Origin: Lachnospiraceae bacterium UBA7179
GTDB taxonomy: Bacteria > Bacillota > Clostridia > Lachnospirales > Lachnospiraceae
Assembly (NCBI GenBank): GCA_002491195.1
Contig: DKVL01000080.1
Span: forward strand, 1 to 8,287
Direction: 5' to 3'
Length of the DNA stretch: 8,287 bases
Below the pieces are notes generated by a model that saw nothing but the letters and a program-made list of their open reading frames with translations, searched no databases and was not told the origin of the DNA. The position numbers and the translations under genes are program-made. Shown one piece after another: positions 6,348 to 8,287 of the stretch (positions are counted from its first letter, which is position 1; the number at the start of each line of letters is the position of its first letter).

Positions 6348-6363
6348 GGGCAATCCGTTGCCC
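6348..6363 (-). promoter_or_regulatory. Putative CsrA-binding hairpin in the flagellin leader
   Basis: On the minus strand GGGCA-ACGGAT-TGCCC forms a 5-bp stem with a six-base loop ACGGAT. That is the preferred presentation of the CsrA ANGGA motif. It starts three bases after the csrA copy 1 stop and about 45 bases before the ribosome-site copy, a two-site layout suited to a CsrA dimer. The decayed flagellin has the same hairpin at 7201-7216. Confidence 0.6.
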
Positions 6364-6366
6364 GCC

Positions 6367-6696
6367 TTAAGTTACTTTTACCATATTCAGTTGTCCTTGC
6401 GAGTTGGAAATCATAAATTCTCCAGCCTCATCTATATAATATCCGCCTGCGTCTTTCTTCTTGGCGCCTTTCCGAGTCTGGACGCCTGCGGTTATTATCC
6501 CATCCACACAGTCGCTCTCTGTCCGGGCCGCACACTCCGCCGCCCTTTTAGCGATTGCTTTTCCTCTTGCCACATTGATCTCCTTGGGGGCATCAATCAT
6601 TAACTTCATTGCGTTCTCATTGCCACCCAGAAACGTGATCCTGATATTCTGGCCTACCATCAAATACTCGTTCTTGTTAACCGATAATCTCAACAT
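6367..6696 (-). CDS. csrA: CsrA-family translational regulator, copy 1 (C-terminally extended)
   Basis: The 109-aa product begins MLRLSVNKNEYLMVG and continues IRITFLGG and DAPKEINVARGKAI, matching CsrA (RNA-binding dimer that covers ribosome sites). L4 and R44 of the RNA-binding surface are kept, and the APKE-x-x-V-x-R block is clear. The usual T-R-(K/R) at 5-7 is replaced by S-V-N, with Arg at position 3. Residues after about 60 form an unusual extension (KGAKKKDAGGYYIDEAGEFM, then SNSQGQLNMVKVT) not seen in ordinary 60-75 aa CsrA. The ATG at 6696 follows AAGGAGG by nine bases. It is upstream of and probably co-transcribed with flagellin. No fliW, the usual CsrA antagonist gene in Bacillota, lies in the window. 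Confidence 0.9.
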   Translation of the reverse strand: MLRLSVNKNEYLMVGQNIRITFLGGNENAMKLMIDAPKEINVARGKAIAKRAAECAARTESDCVDGIITAGVQTRKGAKKKDAGGYYIDEAGEFMISNSQGQLNMVKVT

Positions 6697-6702
6697 TGTA
6701 AA

Positions 6703-6742
6703 AACCTCCTTGTTTTTATGAATCATTCCTATGCATCCTTGC
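6703..6742 (-). promoter_or_regulatory. Two putative CsrA sites in the csrA copy 1 leader
   Basis: On the minus strand GCAAGGATGCA (6732-6742) and the ribosome-site ACAAGGAGGTT (6703-6713) both resemble the CsrA consensus. The same pair occurs, similarly spaced, before csrA copy 2 (7525-7566) although the bases between have diverged. This suggests autoregulation (inference). Confidence 0.45.
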
Positions 6743-6795
6743 TCTGAATCAGTCATGCAGCATTTTGTGTTACCGCTCTTGTACAAAGTCTACCC

Positions 6796-7172
6796 TTGCG
6801 CTGCTGCAGATCGTGGACTTCTGTCAGTGTGCCTTCTACTGCATGCACTGATGCTGTCCTCTGTATCTGCGGATCTCTACATACAAACCTGCTGATTTTT
6901 TCTTATTTTGCAGTTACCTGTGTTAAGATCCACTGATGTTTTCTCATTTCTACGGATCTTGCATCAAAGTCTGCTGATATTTTCTTACTTTACAAATCTT
7001 TCTATGAAAATCCGTCTCTATTTTCTTAATTTCTGGAAATTGCAAGACTCGCTGTGTCACTTAGCCGCTCTGCCTATCCTGCGGCCGACATCAACTTTTC
7101 TGCTGATTGAGCTCATGTTTCGGGGAAATCCCGACCTATTCTTAGATTTACTGTTTTGAAATGTACGATCAT
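6796..7172 (-). pseudogene. Decayed flagellin 5' fragment
   Basis: The start (ATG ATC GTA CAT at 7172, behind CACGGAGGTG) and the leader match the intact flagellin. Further blocks align with its first 90 codons. TCAGCAGAAAAGTTG matches the SAEKL region, GGCAGAGCGGCTAAGTGACA the NRAADDA region, and the stretch at about 6800-6880 matches codons for SANAEDGISA to TEVHDMLQR. The frame is lost throughout by stops and indels, and homology stops near 6796 just before the csrA copy 1 leader. Between these blocks is a 41-bp tandem array. It sits after csrA copy 2 exactly as intact flagellin sits after csrA copy 1, so it is the dead half of a duplicated csrA-flagellin unit. It fills the 6697-7299 gap between the two csrA genes. 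Confidence 0.8.
6857..7061 (-). repeat. 41-bp degenerate tandem repeat inside the flagellin remnant
   Basis: On the plus strand TTTTCTTA/TTTTCTCA anchors recur at 6898, 6939, 6980 and 7021, exactly 41 bases apart, and a fifth diverged unit starts at 6857. Each unit continues with a CGGATCT-like block and a CTGCTGAT-like end. The unit corresponds to the flagellin segment coding for MRKQIRGLSQASA, which is also about 41 bases from CATTTGCAGATG to TTTCTCAT. Unit identity is moderate, so the expansion is old. Confidence 0.75.
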
Positions 7173-7177
7173 ATTCA

Positions 7178-7216
7178 TCACCTCCGTGTGAAAAATGTGT
7201 GGACAGTCCGTTGCCC
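7178..7216 (-). promoter_or_regulatory. Leader of the decayed flagellin with conserved CsrA-type sites
   Basis: GGGCA-ACGGAC-TGTCC (7201-7216) keeps the hairpin of the intact flagellin leader, with the third pair changed from G-C to G-U. The CACACGGAGGTGA ribosome site (7178-7190) is also kept. The sequence between the two sites is largely unlike the intact copy. Confidence 0.55.
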
Positions 7217-7299
7217 ATCTTAACATTCTTTGTTCTCTTTTTTAACTTTATTTGTTCTCTGACATTTTTCTCTAATGTTCTTTCCCTTTATCATGACTG

Positions 7300-7518
7300 T
7301 CAGATACATCCTGCCATCTCTTTTACGGGACATCCGTTCTCTTCTGCAAGCCTCTGTGCAGCGGCCCGTTTCTCGATCGCCTTTCCTCTCGCTACATTGA
7401 TCTCTTTGGGGGCATCCACCATCAGTTTCAGTGAATTTTCGTTACCACCCAGAAACGTAATTCTGACATTCTGGCCTACCATTAGATACTCATTCTTGTT
7501 TACCGATAATCTCAGCAT
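7300..7518 (-). CDS. csrA: CsrA-family translational regulator, copy 2
   Basis: A 72-aa CsrA of normal length, differing from copy 1 at only four of the first 48 residues (V18, S29, L30, V34), with the same L4, R44 and the same S-V-N in place of T-R-K. Its C-terminus (AEENGCPVKEMAGCI) aligns with the start of the copy 1 extension (TESDCVDGIITAG) and then stops, so the extension has been lost or was never gained. The ATG at 7518 follows AAGGAGG by eight bases. Downstream is the decayed flagellin; upstream is the recombinase promoter region, divergent. The good reading frame despite the dead neighbour suggests it is still selected. Confidence 0.9.
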   Translation of the reverse strand: MLRLSVNKNEYLMVGQNVRITFLGGNENSLKLMVDAPKEINVARGKAIEKRAAAQRLAEENGCPVKEMAGCI

Positions 7519-7524
7519 AATATA

Positions 7525-7566
7525 AACCTCCTTGTTCTTCATGAATCCATTCACGTGCATCCTTGC
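7525..7566 (-). promoter_or_regulatory. Two putative CsrA sites in the csrA copy 2 leader
   Basis: GCAAGGATGCA (7556-7566) and ACAAGGAGGTT (7525-7535) on the minus strand repeat the pair found before copy 1, 20 bases apart here and 18 there. Confidence 0.45.
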
Positions 7567-7578
7567 CTTAACCAAGTC

Positions 7579-7606
7579 ATGCAACATTTTGTATAAATTG
7601 TTGCAT
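7579..7606. other. 28-bp dif-like inverted site between csrA copy 2 and the recombinase
   Basis: Arms ATGCAACATTT and, inverted, ATGCAACAATT (10 of 11 identical, outer eight perfect) flank a 6-base centre TGTATA. This 11-6-11 geometry and 28-bp length are those of dif/Xer-type tyrosine recombinase crossover sites. It could instead be an operator or a promoter element. The copy 1 leader keeps only one arm (ATGCAGCATTT, near 6755-6765). Confidence 0.4.
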
Positions 7607-7620
7607 CATCAGTCTGTCAG
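7590..7620 (-). promoter_or_regulatory. Weak candidate promoter of csrA copy 2
   Basis: On the minus strand CTGACA (7615-7620), a 19-base spacer and TATACA (7590-7595). The spacer is long and the -10 lies inside the dif-like site, so confidence is low. No sigma-28 type promoter was recognised. Confidence 0.3.
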
Positions 7621-7629
7621 TAGTATAGT
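7601..7629 (+). promoter_or_regulatory. Candidate promoter of the recombinase gene
   Basis: TTGCAT (7601-7606), a 17-base spacer and TATAGT (7624-7629). The -35 is the right end of the dif-like site, so recombinase binding there could repress its own gene. The same TTGCAT -35 is used at 1862. Confidence 0.5.
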
Positions 7630-7642
7630 TGTACAGTACTAC
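7620..7642. repeat. Inverted repeat over the recombinase -10/start region
   Basis: GTAGTA (7620-7625) and TACTAC (7637-7642) flank 11 bases that include the -10 and probable start point. It may be an operator or a 5' hairpin in the transcript. The arms are short, so chance is possible. Confidence 0.35.
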
Positions 7643-7694
7643 AAGCAGCTGAAGGAACAGCGTTGACACGTTTTCAAGGAAAGGAACAAACATT

Positions 7695-8287
7695 ATGAGC
7701 ACAACCGAACCAATCAGAGACAAACAGAAATTACTGGATTTTAAGAACTATTATCTGAATGAAAGAATAAACCTGCGCAATTACACGATCATTATCATAG
7801 GACTGAACACCGCGCTGCGCATCAGCGATATTCTGAATCTGACTTACGATGATGTCTATCTGGACAGCAGAGTGCAGGAGCACATTACAATCAGGGAGCA
7901 AAAGACCGGCAAAGAAAACCGTGTTCTTCTGAACCATGAGGCAAGGACTGCGCTCGCAAATTACCGTAAGGAACTGGTTAAAACGGAAATGTACAAAAAA
8001 GGCAATCCCTATCTCTTCCCAAGTCCCAGGAAGGCATACGCCCCGCTCTCGCGCTCGCAGGCGTACCGCATGATCACATCCGCCGCTGACACGGTAGGCA
8101 TCGAGGGGCACATCAGCTGCCACTCCCTGCGCAAGACCTTTGGCTACCATGCATGGAAACAGGGCAGCGATCCGGTTGTGATCATGGTCATATTCAACCA
8201 TTCCTCACTCTCCATCACCAAGCGTTACCTGTGCATCGAACAGGACGACAAGGACGAAGTGTACCGCAACGCCTATAAGACCATTGC
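7695..8287 (+). CDS. Short FimB/FimE-type tyrosine recombinase (partial, runs off the right edge)
   Basis: The frame opens at ATG 7695 behind AAGGAAAGGA and continues for 197 codons without a stop to the window end. All catalytic residues of tyrosine recombinases are visible: R42 (ALRISD), K70 (EQKTGK), H143-x-x-R146 (CHSLRKTFGYH), H169 (FNHSS) and the nucleophile Y178 (TKRYLCI). The first Arg lies at residue 42, so the usual N-terminal core-binding domain (about 100 residues) is absent. This matches FimB/FimE, about 200 aa with Arg near 41-47 and Tyr near 171-176 (established), which invert the fimbrial promoter. It is divergent from csrA copy 2 with the dif-like site between. Function as an invertase, an integrase or a mini-Xer is unresolved. 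The stop should lie only a few codons past the edge. Confidence 0.92.
   Translation, partial: MSTTEPIRDKQKLLDFKNYYLNERINLRNYTIIIIGLNTALRISDILNLTYDDVYLDSRVQEHITIREQKTGKENRVLLNHEARTALANYRKELVKTEMYKKGNPYLFPSPRKAYAPLSRSQAYRMITSAADTVGIEGHISCHSLRKTFGYHAWKQGSDPVVIMVIFNHSSLSITKRYLCIEQDDKDEVYRNAYKTI

Noticed and set aside
6660..6690. Plus-strand CCGATAAT with upstream CAAA, resembling a sigma-28 promoter
   Set aside because: It lies inside the csrA codons for RLSVNKNEY, is repeated in the other csrA copy for the same coding reason, and points away from the flagellar genes.
6857..7061. Regular 41-bp repeats as a CRISPR array
   Set aside because: The repeats abut without spacers, are degenerate, and derive from flagellin coding sequence.
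7663..7668. TTGACA close to the recombinase start
   Set aside because: No -10 at an acceptable distance before the ribosome site; the TTGCAT/TATAGT pair at 7601-7629 is better placed.
7731..8201. 156-aa minus-strand open frame under the recombinase
   Set aside because: It is the complement of the recombinase, whose full catalytic set is on the plus strand.

Overview
The window looks like chromosomal DNA of a motile, low-to-mid GC Bacillota bacterium, most likely a Lachnospiraceae member (Roseburia/Agathobacter-like). The reasons are a long flagellin with a csrA gene directly upstream, strong AGGAGG ribosome sites, sigma-A promoters, and AAA-ATPase-like/PD-(D/E)XK gene families typical of that group. 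Species cannot be named from sequence alone.

Left edge (1-1122): the 5' end of a tRNA (Phe-like) on the minus strand with a near-perfect promoter, preceded by an intact DHH/DHHA1 phosphoesterase (NrnA-like). Middle-left (1183-4137): a decay zone. It holds, in order, an AAA-ATPase-like gene that has lost its ATPase core (minus), a PD-(D/E)XK nuclease gene (plus) split by a 160-bp fully palindromic MITE and also shortened by an internal deletion, two tandem terminators, a small unrecognised minus-strand gene with frameshifts, and a glycosyltransferase-TPR gene with one frameshift. A well-placed internal ribosome site may still express the coiled-coil tail of the dead nuclease gene.

Middle-right (4220-7587, all minus): the flagellar part. 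Reading in the direction of transcription it runs csrA copy 2 (72 aa), a decayed flagellin 5' end containing a 41-bp tandem array, csrA copy 1 (109 aa), then a complete 620-aa flagellin and its terminator. This is a tandem duplication of a csrA-flagellin unit in which one flagellin has died. Both flagellin leaders keep a hairpin presenting ACGGAY in its loop plus an ACGGAGG ribosome site, and both csrA leaders keep GCAAGGATGCA plus ACAAGGAGG. These are the features expected of CsrA-repressed mRNAs, so CsrA probably controls flagellin and its own synthesis.

Right edge (7579-8287): divergent from csrA copy 2 lies a short FimB/FimE-sized tyrosine recombinase with all catalytic residues visible, cut by the window end. 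Between the two genes is a 28-bp site built as two inverted 11-bp arms around 6 bp, the geometry of a dif/Xer-type crossover site. A recombinase of the fimbrial-switch type beside a duplicated flagellin/CsrA unit is the most interesting arrangement here. It suggests, but does not prove, site-specific recombination acting on flagellar expression.
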